The notes below the pieces were generated by a model, which saw only the letters and a list, made by a program, of their open reading frames with translations, made no database searches and was not told the origin of the DNA. Of a DNA stretch of 64,000 bases, positions 37,914 to 46,691 are shown piece after piece. The stretch is from Phenylobacterium soli (lineage in GTDB: Bacteria; Pseudomonadota; Alphaproteobacteria; Caulobacterales; Caulobacteraceae). Positions within the stretch are counted from its first letter, which is position 1, and every line of letters starts with the position of its first letter. The position numbers were made by a program, and so were the translations under genes. The DNA lies in NCBI RefSeq assembly GCF_003254475.1, contig NZ_QFYQ01000002.1, positions 124,001 to 188,000 on the forward strand, written 5' to 3'.

Positions 37914-37992
37914 ACGTTGGGGGCACATCTTGAGCGGCCCTCGCGAGGGGCTGCCTGCGGGGTACGAGCGATGTCGGAAGCTGTCCGACAGA

Positions 37993-38358
37993 ATGGACGT
38001 GGTCGTTCGGACCGAGGCGAGGGCGGAGCTGGAAGCAGCACTGAGCTGGGACGACTGCGCCGAGCTGTACGATCTGGTCAGGCGTTATGCCCGTCATGGT
38101 TCGGCCGAAACGCCGCCTCGCAAGCTGTCTCGGAAAGTGGGGTGGCGTCGGGATGGAGTGCGTCGCGGTGAGCCGCCGGTGCTCACGTTTCGCGCGACCG
38201 CCGCCCACTTGTTCGGGGTCGTCTTCGAGGCGACCGAACGACCTACTCTGGTGTTTACCGGAGTTGACCTTGTCCGCAAAAACGACAATGCCCGCCCCGA
38301 GTTACTAGAGGCAGCGGGCCTCGAGGCGCTTCGAGTGAAGGGTCTCCTGGATCGATGA
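37993..38358 (+). CDS. Putative HigB/RelE-like toxin of a toxin-antitoxin-chaperone module
   Basis: 121 residues from ATG 37993 (MDVVVRTEARAELEAAL). A TTG at 37930 with a GGGG ribosome site could add 21 residues. Segments VLTFRATAAHLFGVVFE and LVFTGVDLVRKNDN fit the small basic beta-sheet mRNA-interferase fold of HigB/RelE toxins, but identity is loose and no catalytic triad can be assigned. It is the first of three overlapping genes: toxin, HTH antitoxin, SecB-like chaperone. That context is the main support for the call. Confidence 0.6.
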   Translation: MDVVVRTEARAELEAALSWDDCAELYDLVRRYARHGSAETPPRKLSRKVGWRRDGVRRGEPPVLTFRATAAHLFGVVFEATERPTLVFTGVDLVRKNDNARPELLEAAGLEALRVKGLLDR

Positions 38359-38792
38359 AGGAGAAAGCCGTGAAGCCGTTGCACATATCCAGCGACACCG
38401 AAGACTTCGAGGAACTCCTCGCCGCGCATCGTTTCATTCACGATCTGCAGGTTGAGATCGGGGCGGCCCTGAAGGTGCAGCGGGTATCGCAGACTGAGCT
38501 TGCCCGTAGGCTTCACGTTTCCCCTGCCAGGATCAGCCAAATGCTTGGCGGTAACGGCAGCAACATCACAGCTCGCACAATCGCCCGGATTGGCTACGTC
38601 CTCGGACTGCGCCCCTGCTTCAGCCTTAGCGACGAAGTTGAAGAAGCTTGGCGATATGAAATCACGGAAGCCGCGCCACCCTCGAAGGTTAAGAGCTACA
38701 CGCCCTCGGCAGCCGACGGAGTGATCGGCTCCCAGTTCGAAGCCGCTGCCTCCAACGATCCGCCTCCGGCTGCGGAGGAAATCGCCGCGTGA
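38355..38792 (+). CDS. HTH (XRE/HigA-like) antitoxin with a long C-terminal tail
   Basis: 145 residues, overlapping the toxin stop (ATGA). The helix-turn-helix (about residues 38-75) reads VSQTELARRLHVSPARISQM with NITARTIARIGYVLGL, typical of the lambda-repressor-like antitoxins. After residue 90 there is an Ala/Pro/Glu-rich tail (PPSKVKSYTP to PPPAAEEIAA) that may be the chaperone-addiction part found in SecB-controlled antitoxins. It is likely to autoregulate the module and possibly the facing Ubl promoter. The gene order toxin-antitoxin matches HigBA. Confidence 0.78.
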   Translation: MKEKAVKPLHISSDTEDFEELLAAHRFIHDLQVEIGAALKVQRVSQTELARRLHVSPARISQMLGGNGSNITARTIARIGYVLGLRPCFSLSDEVEEAWRYEITEAAPPSKVKSYTPSAADGVIGSQFEAAASNDPPPAAEEIAA

Positions 38793-39286
38793 GGAGTAAG
38801 GGCGGGAGCACGACCAGCGCCGAGCCGGCACCTGAGGAATACAGCGCAGCCGTGGACGCAGCGGAGTTGCTGTCGGTTCGGCTCATCCACTCCGAGTTCA
38901 CGGTGGAGGCGGAAGCCTATCAGCGTGACAAGTCGAGCTGGAAACGCAGTTACGGATGCGAGGCCCAAGGTGTGGCGTTTAACGCGAAGCGGGACCGCCT
39001 CTCCGGCTCTGTCGTAGCCGAAGTCGTCTGCCGCACAGGACGTAAGCGCATCGTGGTGGCCAAGTGCCGCTATTTGGTGGACTATGCGATCAAGGGGAGC
39101 CCGACCGATACGGCGGCGGAAACCTTCTTCGGCCGAGTTGGCGTTTTCGCCGCCTACCCCTACTTCCGCTCACATTTTGCCGAACTCACCAGCCAAGCTG
39201 GCCTGCTACTAGGTCCGTTGCCCGTCTTAAAGGAATCCGCCCGGCCTATGCCGAGAGCGGAAATGAACGACCCTGCAGACGCCTGA
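38789..39286 (+). CDS. SecB-like chaperone of the toxin-antitoxin module
   Basis: 165 residues, GTG start on the antitoxin stop. The central and C-terminal part, VVAKCRYLVDYAIKG then GVFAAYPYFRSHFAEL then GPLPVLKESA, resembles the SecB fold (KVxxxYxxxY and YPxxR...VAxL/FPPLLLxP regions). In known toxin-antitoxin-chaperone systems a SecB homologue protects the antitoxin and the pair is activated by export stress or phage. The three-gene order here fits that model. The match to SecB is by pattern only, so this call needs a profile search. Confidence 0.62.
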   Translation: MRSKGGSTTSAEPAPEEYSAAVDAAELLSVRLIHSEFTVEAEAYQRDKSSWKRSYGCEAQGVAFNAKRDRLSGSVVAEVVCRTGRKRIVVAKCRYLVDYAIKGSPTDTAAETFFGRVGVFAAYPYFRSHFAELTSQAGLLLGPLPVLKESARPMPRAEMNDPADA

Positions 39287-40368
39287 CGGCTAGGGCATCG
39301 CGCTTCAAACGATGCTCGCGAGTTGGCCGCCGCCGCCGCCTTCGAACCAAGAAGGTGACGAGCGCACCAGCAATCAATGCTGGGCCGATCTTCGAACCGA
39401 CCCTTTGGCCCAGGAAGGTTAGTTCAGGACCGAACCCGCCGCCAGCAAGCCGGCCGTTGTCCGGGCGGAGGTCCACCTCTTGCGCCCAACCGACCCGATG
39501 GGCCGCCCAGAACGGCCGAAGTACCTATTCGGCCGATGGCGTGTGGCGTGAGCCGTGATGCCTTTGGCGGCGATGTATCGCCCAGGCCACGCCGACTACG
39601 ATCGCCGCCCCGGGGCAGCGTCATCGCGAAATTGATCAAGCCTTGAAGCATGGGCATGGCCCCCTTGGGGGCGCGCTTGGAAATATAGCGCAGGAAGGCG
39701 AGGCTCGCCACGACGGCTCCAGCCCATCGGAGGCGGAGCAGCCTCCCCGCCCGCGATGTATACGCGCCATCCGGCTCTGAAGCCCAACAGAAGGCCACCG
39801 GGACCACCTCGGAAGCGGACGCCCTCATGCCACCCTGCTGGATCGCAAAGCATGGGGCCCCGGATCACGAGCACGGATCGAATTCGGCGCGAATTCCATG
39901 ATACAAATTTAGAAAACGAGACCGCGATAAACAGATTTCACATACGGAACAGGTTACCTGTATCTATATACATCCATCAGATGGCATAAAATCAAGCAAT
40001 CTGCACGACCTATAGCGCTCTAAGTTCATCTCGCAAGATCTCTAGAAGTAGAATTTTCTTGCCGACTCTTCACCTCCATCGGAATCATGGCCGCGCTCAG
40101 CCGCGATAAGCGCGGCCGTGCGTATCGCGCCCATGGGAAGGAGTGAAAATGTCGCCCTGACTAGAACTGCTCACACGCCGAACGGCGGAAACGACAAACG
40201 CTCAGGCTGCCACCTGAGCGTTCGTTGGGCGGAGCCCGAAGATCGAATCCAATCGATGCTTTGACTCTCCCCCCGCACCGCTCCGATGTCAACCGACTGC
40301 TGCCGCGGCGGTCCTGAAGACGTGCGCGCGCTCCGCCTCAACTGACATTTTCAAAGAAGGAAGAGGCA
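39287..40368. other. Long gene-poor gap before the tns operon
   Basis: 1,082 bp. The left half (39287-39890) has only weak minus-strand frames: 39246-39476 has a possible membrane segment IGPALIAGALVTFL, and 39424-39828 is Gly/Arg-rich. Neither has a ribosome site or recognisable family, so I call no gene. The right half (39890-40368) is AT-rich, with a 13-bp palindrome acaggttacctgt (39949-39961), a 10-bp hairpin (40197-40222) and a 10-bp inverted repeat TGAAAATGTC/GACATTTTCA (40144-40153 and 40344-40353). It probably holds the transposon end and the tns promoter. Confidence 0.55.
40197..40222. terminator. Perfect 10-bp stem-loop upstream of tnsA
   Basis: aacgctcagg/cctgagcgtt with loop ctgcca, followed by cgttggg. 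It may terminate transcripts entering from the left or act as an attenuator of the tns operon. Confidence 0.5.
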
Positions 40369-41217
40369 ATGCCTATCCAACACGGTGCGCCTGTGGCGCA
40401 GCGACCGCTCCCCCATGCCCTCGGCACTGGTGGGGCGCCCTACTACGGACCCAAGACGGTCCAACAGGCGATCTCTGAACTCGGATCTCCGAAGGCGCCC
40501 GGCTCGTGGGATGCCATCAACTCCATCGGAACGCTGGTGGTGACGCCGGATGGCCGTCCCATCCGCTCGGCGATCACGGGCCGGCGCGTGATCGTCACCG
40601 GCAGCTATGCGAGCCGAAAGGCCAGGCGCACCCAGCCCCACGAGAGCATGAACGAGCTCGCGCTCTTCCACGAGAGCGAGGTCGATGTCGACGTGCTCGA
40701 CTATCGCGCTCAGCCGTTCCGGTTCGAGTTCCTGCTGGACGGACGTCGCACCGCCTACATCGCCGACTGCTTCCGCATCCTCTCGAACGCCCCGCCAGAG
40801 GTGGTGGAGGTCAAGTCCGACTACCGGCACCTTCGCGACCCGGCCTACGCGGAGAAGCTTCGCTTGGTCGGAGAGATGTGCCGGCGCCTGGGCTGGCGGT
40901 TCCGAACCGTCACCAAGGAACAGCTCCTGGAGCCGAAGGTCCGGCGGGCGAACATTCAGCTCATCCAATCCAGGCGATTGGTCCACTTCGACACGACCGA
41001 CGTCTATGCCGCCACCAATGTGCTGGAGAGCGCCGGAGGTCCTACGCCCCTTGGCGCCGTGTGCTCGGCGCTCGGCGATCCGCGGCTTGGAATGTCCCGC
41101 GCCATGGCGATGATGGTCGCGCGGATACTGCGCATCGACCTGTCAAAGCCGCTCTCCCCAGCGAGCTGGGTCACCTTGGTCAACACGCCTCGGGCCTCTC
41201 TTCGGGAGGTACGCTGA
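40369..41217 (+). CDS. TnsA-like endonuclease
   Basis: 282 residues, start after AAGGAAGAGG. The nuclease core is ESMNELALFHESEVDV (E92/E96 region), then ADCFRILS (D133) and PPEVVEVKSDYRHL (E147, K149), fitting the TnsA PD-(D/E)xK-type site ExK. In Tn7, TnsA makes the 5' cuts so that the element is excised without co-integrates. Its stop overlaps the TnsB start by 1 bp. The N-terminal 60 residues are probably a DNA- or TnsC-contact region. Confidence 0.87.
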   Translation: MPIQHGAPVAQRPLPHALGTGGAPYYGPKTVQQAISELGSPKAPGSWDAINSIGTLVVTPDGRPIRSAITGRRVIVTGSYASRKARRTQPHESMNELALFHESEVDVDVLDYRAQPFRFEFLLDGRRTAYIADCFRILSNAPPEVVEVKSDYRHLRDPAYAEKLRLVGEMCRRLGWRFRTVTKEQLLEPKVRRANIQLIQSRRLVHFDTTDVYAATNVLESAGGPTPLGAVCSALGDPRLGMSRAMAMMVARILRIDLSKPLSPASWVTLVNTPRASLREVR

Positions 41218-43409
41218 TGGGCTGCCCGATCCGCTTCACACCCGGCGATCGCTGGGAATTCAAAGGGGCCGAGCTGATCTTCGAGCGAGAGCTGGGCGAC
41301 AAGCTCCTGCAGTTCTCGGTCAAGCGCACGCTCGCGCCGTTCCAGGTCGAGCAGCCCTCCGGGATGCTCGTGGCGCCCGACTGGAACTGGGCCACTTCAT
41401 CGCTGGCCAACGGCTCCCTTCGCCGCCTTCCAACCGAGGAAACGCGGCTGGCGGCGAGGCGCGCAGCTGCCGAGCGCGAATACGCGTCCGAGGACGCGGC
41501 CGCCATCGATAAGCAAGCTCGCCTGCGGAGGTTTGTCGTCCAAGGCCTGGACAAGATGGGCGTCACGTCAGGCGGTGACGCGAAGATCCAGGCCGCCGTC
41601 GACCGGCTCTGGGATGAGCAGCCCAACAAGACCGCCCAGTTCGAAGGCAAGCCCGCCGCAAGGACTGTGCGGCGCTGGCTCGCGGAAAGGGGCAGCCCGG
41701 GCAGCAGAGCCCTTCGCCAAATGATCTCCATGGCGGGCCGGGTGAAGCGGAGATCTCGGCTCGAGACGCTCGCGCAGAAGGCGCTGGTCAAGGCGGCTCT
41801 CTTCTACTGGTCGTGCCCGCGCATCCACGTCAAGGACGCCTATGCGCGGATGGCCGTCAGGATCGAGCGGCTGAACAGGATCCGCGCTGCATCCTCGGCG
41901 AACGTGCCCGCTCTGAAGCGGCCTTCCCGAGAGGCCCTGCGCCTCCTGGTGAGAGAGTTTGAATGCCTTGAGACCTATGCCGAGAGGTGGGGCGAGCGGA
42001 AGGCAGAGCTGAGGTTCAAGGCAGACGGAAGGGGGCTGGCGGCTTCCCGCTTCCTCCAACTTGGCTGCCTCGATCATACCCTCCTCGACAATGTCGCCGT
42101 TTTCGACAACGACGCCCTACTTCCACTCGGCCGGCCCTACCTCACCGTCCTCATCGACGTGCGAACGCGCTGCGTCGTCGGCTTCGTTCTCTGCTTCGAG
42201 CCGCCATCCCTCTATCAGGCGCTCGAGTGTGTGAAGCGCGCGAACCAACCTAAGGCGGACCTCGCCGAGAGGTATCCAGACTTCCCCGTCCTGGCGCAGA
42301 TCTTCGGCCGCTTCGACGAGATCGTGATCGATAATGGCTGGGAGCTTGCAGGCTCCTCCTACGAGGACGCTCTCGGCGATGCCGGGACCTCAGTGCGGTG
42401 GGCTCCGGTCAGGAGCCCTACCTACAAGGCCATTGTTGAGCGCTTCTTCCGCACCTTGAACGGACAAATCCGCAAGGCGCCGGGGGGCGTGCTCAACCCC
42501 GAGCTCCTGCGCGAGATGGGGTACGATCCCTACCAGGACGCCGCCCTCACTCGCGCTGAACTCGAAGGCCTGATCTGGGATGTACTGAAGCTCTACCACA
42601 TCGAGGTCCACGATGGAGTGGGCCGGCCGCCCGCCGACTTGTGGCGGCAAGACATGGAGGCCTTCGGCATCGATGTGATCGCCGACGTGCGCCAGCTCGA
42701 GAAGATGGCGGGGCAGATGAAATATCCCTGCACGCTCACCAAGTCGGGCGTCCAGGTCTTCGGTCTCCAGTTTCACGACGAGGCCGCTACCGCAGCGCTT
42801 CTGCAGGACCTGATCAGCACTTCGCCGATCCGGGAGCAACGCAAGGGCTCCGCCACGGCGAGGGTGAAGATCAAGTTCAACCCGGCCGACCTTGGCCGCA
42901 TCCATGTCTGGAACGAGCGCCGGAAGCTCTACGTCACCCTACCCTGTACTCACGACGGATATGCGGACGGCATATCCCTGTGGCAGCATGAACGGCTCAG
43001 CGAGTGGGCGGAGCAGAAAGGGCTGGAGTTCAGCAGCGAGGATGATCGGAATCGCGCTCGCGCCGCCTTGATCGCCAACATCGAGCGCCTGGCTCCCGAG
43101 CTCAAGGTTCGGCAGCGGCGAGCGATGGCGCGGCTGCTTTCTTCGCCAGTTGTTCAGGATCGCCTGCAAGGTCGCGGCGTGGTCGTCGCCCACGCGCCGT
43201 CCCGTCACGACGGCATGGCGCCGGTCGTCCCTCATGACACGCTCGCTAGCGAACGAACCGATGGCAGCACGCCCCCCACCAGGCCGCCTCGGGGGAAGCG
43301 CCGGCGCCGCCGCGTAACCGACGTGGACGCTGGCCAGGCCCCGCCGACGCCGTCCCCTGAGAGGGCTGAGGACGCCAGCGACATCGACGATTGGAAGGAG
43401 TTCGAATGA
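41217..43409 (+). CDS. TnsB-like DDE transposase (Mu transposase family)
   Basis: 730 residues. The integrase core has LGCLDHTLLDNV (first Asp ~285), EIVIDNGWEL (second Asp ~370) and AIVERFFRTLNG (Glu ~407), giving the DDE triad with about 36 residues between Asp and Glu, as in Tn7 TnsB. The N-terminal ~270 residues hold helical DNA-binding domains and the C-terminal ~200 the Mu-type beta barrel and a disordered Pro/Arg-rich end (PPTRPPRGKRRRRRVTD) for TnsC contact. It makes the 3' cuts and strand transfers. It lies between tnsA and tnsC. Confidence 0.92.
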   Translation: MGCPIRFTPGDRWEFKGAELIFERELGDKLLQFSVKRTLAPFQVEQPSGMLVAPDWNWATSSLANGSLRRLPTEETRLAARRAAAEREYASEDAAAIDKQARLRRFVVQGLDKMGVTSGGDAKIQAAVDRLWDEQPNKTAQFEGKPAARTVRRWLAERGSPGSRALRQMISMAGRVKRRSRLETLAQKALVKAALFYWSCPRIHVKDAYARMAVRIERLNRIRAASSANVPALKRPSREALRLLVREFECLETYAERWGERKAELRFKADGRGLAASRFLQLGCLDHTLLDNVAVFDNDALLPLGRPYLTVLIDVRTRCVVGFVLCFEPPSLYQALECVKRANQPKADLAERYPDFPVLAQIFGRFDEIVIDNGWELAGSSYEDALGDAGTSVRWAPVRSPTYKAIVERFFRTLNGQIRKAPGGVLNPELLREMGYDPYQDAALTRAELEGLIWDVLKLYHIEVHDGVGRPPADLWRQDMEAFGIDVIADVRQLEKMAGQMKYPCTLTKSGVQVFGLQFHDEAATAALLQDLISTSPIREQRKGSATARVKIKFNPADLGRIHVWNERRKLYVTLPCTHDGYADGISLWQHERLSEWAEQKGLEFSSEDDRNRARAALIANIERLAPELKVRQRRAMARLLSSPVVQDRLQGRGVVVAHAPSRHDGMAPVVPHDTLASERTDGSTPPTRPPRGKRRRRRVTDVDAGQAPPTPSPERAEDASDIDDWKEFE

Positions 43410-44392
43410 TGACCTCCGACCTTCCCGAAGGGCTGGACCCCGCCCGCCCGGCGACGGGTCAGCGCATCGAGCGCGTCAGCGGCGAGATCAATGCGGAGGT
43501 GGCGGCGAAAGTCGCCACCTTCCACTCCCTCTATCTGCCCTATCCACCGCACACCGAGCTGCACGGACGCATCGACTACGTCCTGAAGCTGGGACAACTC
43601 ACGCGCGGACAACCCCAGAAGGGCCTGCGCGTGCTTGCCCCGTCCGGCTCGGGCAAGACGGCCACGGCCAAGGCCGTCATCCGGCGGATCGAAAGTCTGA
43701 CGCCTCGGACAGAGACGTTCATTCCGGCGCTCTATGTCCCGCTCGAACGCGACACGACGCCCAAGAAACTGATGATCGAGATTCTCCAGGCGTTCGGCGA
43801 CCCCTTCGCCCTGCGAGGCACGGAAATCACTCTGAAAGATCGGGCCTATGCATGCTTCGAACGGTTCGGGACCCAGGTCCTCTTCATCGACGAGGTTCAG
43901 CATCTCAGACCTGGCGTGAAGCGGACCACTAGCGACGCGACGGACGCGCTCAAGCGTATGCTCGACAGCGGCGTGGTGCCGATCGTCTTTCTAGGCACCG
44001 AGGAGGCCGAAGACCTCTTCACGCGCAACGTGCAGCTCAGCAGCCGGCTACACCCGCCGGCGGACCTCAGGAGGCTTCAGCGCGATGACGAGCGCGATCG
44101 CGGACTCCTGATGGGTTTCGTGAAGAAGCTCGACGCCAAGCTTGTCGAAGAAGGCCTCACCTCCCGGTCATCGCCGCTCTCACACCCGTGGGTCCGGGCA
44201 TGCCTGCACGAAGTGTCGGATGGCGTCATCGGGCGGATCTCCCGGCTACTCGCGGTCGCATTCGAGATTTCGCTGCGCCGCGATGCAGAGATGATCGAAG
44301 CGCACGACCTTGCGGAGGCCACCGACCGATGGGCGGTGGCGCAAGGCTTCGCCACCACAAATCCCTTCAGAACCAACCGTCCGAACATCTGA
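43406..44392 (+). CDS. TnsC/TniB-like AAA+ ATPase
   Basis: 328 residues starting MTSDLPEG. Walker A APSGSGKTATAKAVIRR lies near residue 75 and Walker B VLFIDEVQHLRPG near 157. A sensor-1 segment IVFLGTEEAEDLF follows. This is the TniB/TnsC class that links target selection to the transposase. The start and stop overlap the neighbouring genes (ATGATG at tnsB; TGATG at tniQ). The C-terminal helices (EAHDLAEATDRW) form the usual helical lid. Confidence 0.92.
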   Translation: MMTSDLPEGLDPARPATGQRIERVSGEINAEVAAKVATFHSLYLPYPPHTELHGRIDYVLKLGQLTRGQPQKGLRVLAPSGSGKTATAKAVIRRIESLTPRTETFIPALYVPLERDTTPKKLMIEILQAFGDPFALRGTEITLKDRAYACFERFGTQVLFIDEVQHLRPGVKRTTSDATDALKRMLDSGVVPIVFLGTEEAEDLFTRNVQLSSRLHPPADLRRLQRDDERDRGLLMGFVKKLDAKLVEEGLTSRSSPLSHPWVRACLHEVSDGVIGRISRLLAVAFEISLRRDAEMIEAHDLAEATDRWAVAQGFATTNPFRTNRPNI

Positions 44393-46278
44393 TGACGGAC
44401 AAAGCACTCACGGGCGGAGGATCACCTCCGCGCGTCTTGTTTCCCCTCACGCCGTTCGCCGATGAGAGCGCCGTGGGCCTCATCTGCCGTACGGCAGAGT
44501 GGAATCACCTGAGCCCCGCTGACCTGTTGCGCACGGTTGGGCTCGACACGAAAGCCGGACCGGTCGCGCTGGCTGCGAAGAGCGAAGAGCTCGCGGCCTG
44601 CTTAGGGGTCCCACTGCGAGATCTTCAAAGCCGTCTGCCTACGCCGCTAGCGGGGCGCAGAGGGCCAATCCGCATCTTCGATCAGATCATGCAGTCCAAG
44701 CACGTGAATTGCCGCGAGCTTCGGGTCTCGCCGGCAGCGCTCCGCAAGTCTCCCCATCATCGGTTGATCTGGAACATCACCGCGTTGCCGTGTTGCGCGG
44801 AGACTTGGCAGTCTCTCATCGACCGCTGCCCAAGCTGCTGCGCGCGCTTGTTGTGGTTTGGGGCAGCAGGCATCCACACATGCAGCCGATGCGGGTTCGA
44901 CCTTCGCCGCGCGGAGGCGCCTCCCGTCGCCTCGGCCTTGCGTTCTGAGCTCGCGATCGTCGCCAGCCTGCTGAGCCATGATCCCGATGTCAGACAGGCT
45001 GCCGCGACAGAGTTCCCACCCGTCTTCCGCGACTTGTCGCCGACCTCCCTGTTCGAACTCATTGTGCTGTTCGCCCGATCCTCAATCGAAGGATCCCGCA
45101 GGCAAACCAGCCCGGCTCGGAACCTTCCCGTAGAAGATCTAGCCCGCGGCTGCAGGATCGCGATCGAGTACCCGAGTTCGTTCGCTAATTTTGCCGCGGC
45201 TCACACCGACAACCAGGTGATCGCCCCGTTCTTCTGCAGGATCGCCCGGGGCGAATCCCTCAACTTCGATCCCGACCTTCGAGCATTCGCCACGGCGCTC
45301 GTGGACGAACATGAGCCGCTTCGCCATGGGCCCGCCCGCCTGAAGGCGCTTCGGGAGCAATCAGGGCGCGTCTCCCTGAGCTCGGCGGCGAAAACGCTGC
45401 GCGTCGACAACGCCACCGTTCGCAAGTTGATCACCGCCGGAGCGCTTGAGACGTCTCCTGGCCGCGGAGACCAAAGGTGCCATCAATGGCTGTCGCCGGA
45501 GAGCGTCGAGGCTCTGGATCTCAGGTTCTCGTCTCGCCTGTCCGCCGTCGAATTCCACCGGGAATTCGGGCTGCCATACGAGGGGGTGGAGCAACTGGTC
45601 AGCGCCGGCGCCCTTTCGGTCTTGGCTGATGACGCCATAGGCTTGGTACATCCTGGGCTCCAGCTGCAGCGGCGCAGCGCCTTGGAATTCATCGATGCCC
45701 TGAAGTCCTCGCTCGCGGCCCGAACCAACGATCGGATGGTGTCGCTACAGGACGCATTCACGGCGGTTGGCGCGCGCCCGAAGCCTTGGGCGGCCGTGCT
45801 GAAGGCCGCGCTGGACCGCCGCCTGCCGACGGCCCTTGCATGGGAGCCCGAGGAGGTCCTGAAGATCGAAGACCTGCTCATCGCCGACGACCTCGCACGC
45901 GATATCGCGTGCGGGCGACACCCTGACCTCTTGGAACTCCCAGAACGCTCGCCGGCGCTCGGGCCCAGACTGAACATGAGCCGGCTCGAGGTGGAGCGGC
46001 ATCTTAATTGCTATCCGCGCGACGTGAGCTGGCTGATCGAGCACGGCCATCTGCGCGCGGGCAGCGACAGACGCAGCTTCTCGCCGGAGCAAGTGGAGGA
46101 GCTAGGCCTCCGCTTGATCAGCTCACGCGAGATCGCCTGGCGATGGCGCATCTCTCCGGAGTTGAGAGACGGCCTCCAGTCCGAGCACGGCATCCAGCGC
46201 GAACTGGGCCCGTTCTGGCCGCGGGAGAGGGTGATGGACCACCTTGCTCGCATCTTCCCGCAAGGCCGCCCGAATTAG
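44392..46278 (+). CDS. TniQ family target-selection protein
   Basis: 628 residues starting MTDKALTGGG. The N-terminal TniQ domain has LTPFADESAVGLICRTAEWN, then CPSCCARLLWFGAAGIHTC with the zinc-finger-type CxxC...CxxC (ending SRCGFDL). The C-terminal ~250 residues add several HTH-like modules (VSLSSAAKTLRVDNATVRKL and similar). In TnsD-type TniQ such extensions bind a fixed chromosomal site. A site next to tRNA-Arg would fit the insertion position, but I cannot show it binds there. It ends the operon. Confidence 0.88.
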   Translation: MTDKALTGGGSPPRVLFPLTPFADESAVGLICRTAEWNHLSPADLLRTVGLDTKAGPVALAAKSEELAACLGVPLRDLQSRLPTPLAGRRGPIRIFDQIMQSKHVNCRELRVSPAALRKSPHHRLIWNITALPCCAETWQSLIDRCPSCCARLLWFGAAGIHTCSRCGFDLRRAEAPPVASALRSELAIVASLLSHDPDVRQAAATEFPPVFRDLSPTSLFELIVLFARSSIEGSRRQTSPARNLPVEDLARGCRIAIEYPSSFANFAAAHTDNQVIAPFFCRIARGESLNFDPDLRAFATALVDEHEPLRHGPARLKALREQSGRVSLSSAAKTLRVDNATVRKLITAGALETSPGRGDQRCHQWLSPESVEALDLRFSSRLSAVEFHREFGLPYEGVEQLVSAGALSVLADDAIGLVHPGLQLQRRSALEFIDALKSSLAARTNDRMVSLQDAFTAVGARPKPWAAVLKAALDRRLPTALAWEPEEVLKIEDLLIADDLARDIACGRHPDLLELPERSPALGPRLNMSRLEVERHLNCYPRDVSWLIEHGHLRAGSDRRSFSPEQVEELGLRLISSREIAWRWRISPELRDGLQSEHGIQRELGPFWPRERVMDHLARIFPQGRPN

Positions 46279-46324
46279 CGCTCAGGGACAGCATTGGCCG
46301 GAAGCGGCCGTTCTGGACTTCAGG

Positions 46325-46342
46325 GATGGGTGGAAAGCAGTC
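46325..46342. repeat. Degenerate intergenic repeat, copy 1
   Basis: gatgggtggaaagcagtc, matching the ATGGGTNNAAAGC core found at the other copies in the island's right half. It is directly downstream of tniQ. Confidence 0.45.
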
Positions 46343-46359
46343 GCTCGGGTTGGAGCCAC

Positions 46360-46545
46360 CTAGCGTTCGTCGTCGAGTTCCTTGAGCGCTCGCTCGACCT
46401 CCGACAGCTGTGTCGCAAGGCTCGCAATTAGCGGGGCGTTGTAGTCCTTGCTGTTCATCGGGTTGCGAAGGAGATGCAGCTGGCGTTCCAGGCCCGCTCT
46501 TGCGCCGAGGAGTTCCTCGTATAGCTCACGGTCCGCCTTTGCCAT
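46360..46545 (-). CDS. Small coiled-coil-like hypothetical protein
   Basis: 61 residues starting MAKADRELYEELLGARAGLE and ending LSEVERALKELDDER. The heptad-like Leu/Glu/Arg spacing suggests one long helix or coiled coil. It is probably soluble. It reads from the opposite strand just after tniQ. There is no recognised family; its size and composition are protein-like, and the start context is acceptable. Confidence 0.55.
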   Translation of the reverse strand: MAKADRELYEELLGARAGLERQLHLLRNPMNSKDYNAPLIASLATQLSEVERALKELDDER

Positions 46546-46574
46546 GCCAACAGATTACCCTCGCCGAATAGGCC

Positions 46575-46691
46575 TGCAATGGGTCGAAGGCAGCCTTTGG
46601 CTGAGGCCCCGAAAGGCGACCTTGCGGGAGAGTCCTCATGCGGCGGGAGTTCCAACCGCCGCTTTAGACCCATGGCGGACATTCATTCACG
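46575..46691. repeat. Imperfect inverted repeat element (GTCCGC family), copy 2
   Basis: A left arm gcaatgggtcgaaggcagcc and a right arm gccgctttagacccatggcg are inverted relative to each other, about 117 bp overall. The arms match the repeat at 49331-49360 (aacgtccgcttccacccgtt). The right arm extends into the end of the 46683-47111 gene. Confidence 0.6.

Larger units (their letters stand above)
37638..37992. promoter_or_regulatory. Divergent promoter region, Ubl operon / toxin-antitoxin module
   Basis: 355 bp, AT-richer than the neighbourhood (for example gtttcaagcggatttttaatg). It contains two related 16-bp sites (37728-37743 and 37898-37913). A short plus-strand open frame, 37694-37933, crosses it but has no ribosome site and no protein-like pattern, so I do not call a gene. 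It must hold promoters for both operons. Confidence 0.65.
40369..46278 (+). mobile_element. Tn7-like transposition operon: tnsA-tnsB-tnsC-tniQ
   Basis: Four genes on the plus strand, each overlapping the next by 1-4 bp: endonuclease TnsA, DDE transposase TnsB, AAA+ regulator TnsC and target-selector TniQ. This is the complete core needed for cut-and-paste transposition in Tn7-like elements. I could not fix the terminal repeats. No CRISPR-cas, TnsE or second TniQ/TnsD is present in the window. Cargo would be the Ubl operon and the small genes if the island ends are its ends. Confidence 0.85.

Noticed and set aside
37694..37933. 79-codon plus-strand frame between the Ubl operon and the toxin gene
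   Set aside because: No ribosome site, no protein-like pattern, and it overlaps the two operator-like sites.
39424..39828. 134-codon minus-strand frame in the gap before tnsA
   Set aside because: Gly/Arg/Pro-rich composition typical of GC-rich non-coding sequence, no ribosome site, no recognisable family.
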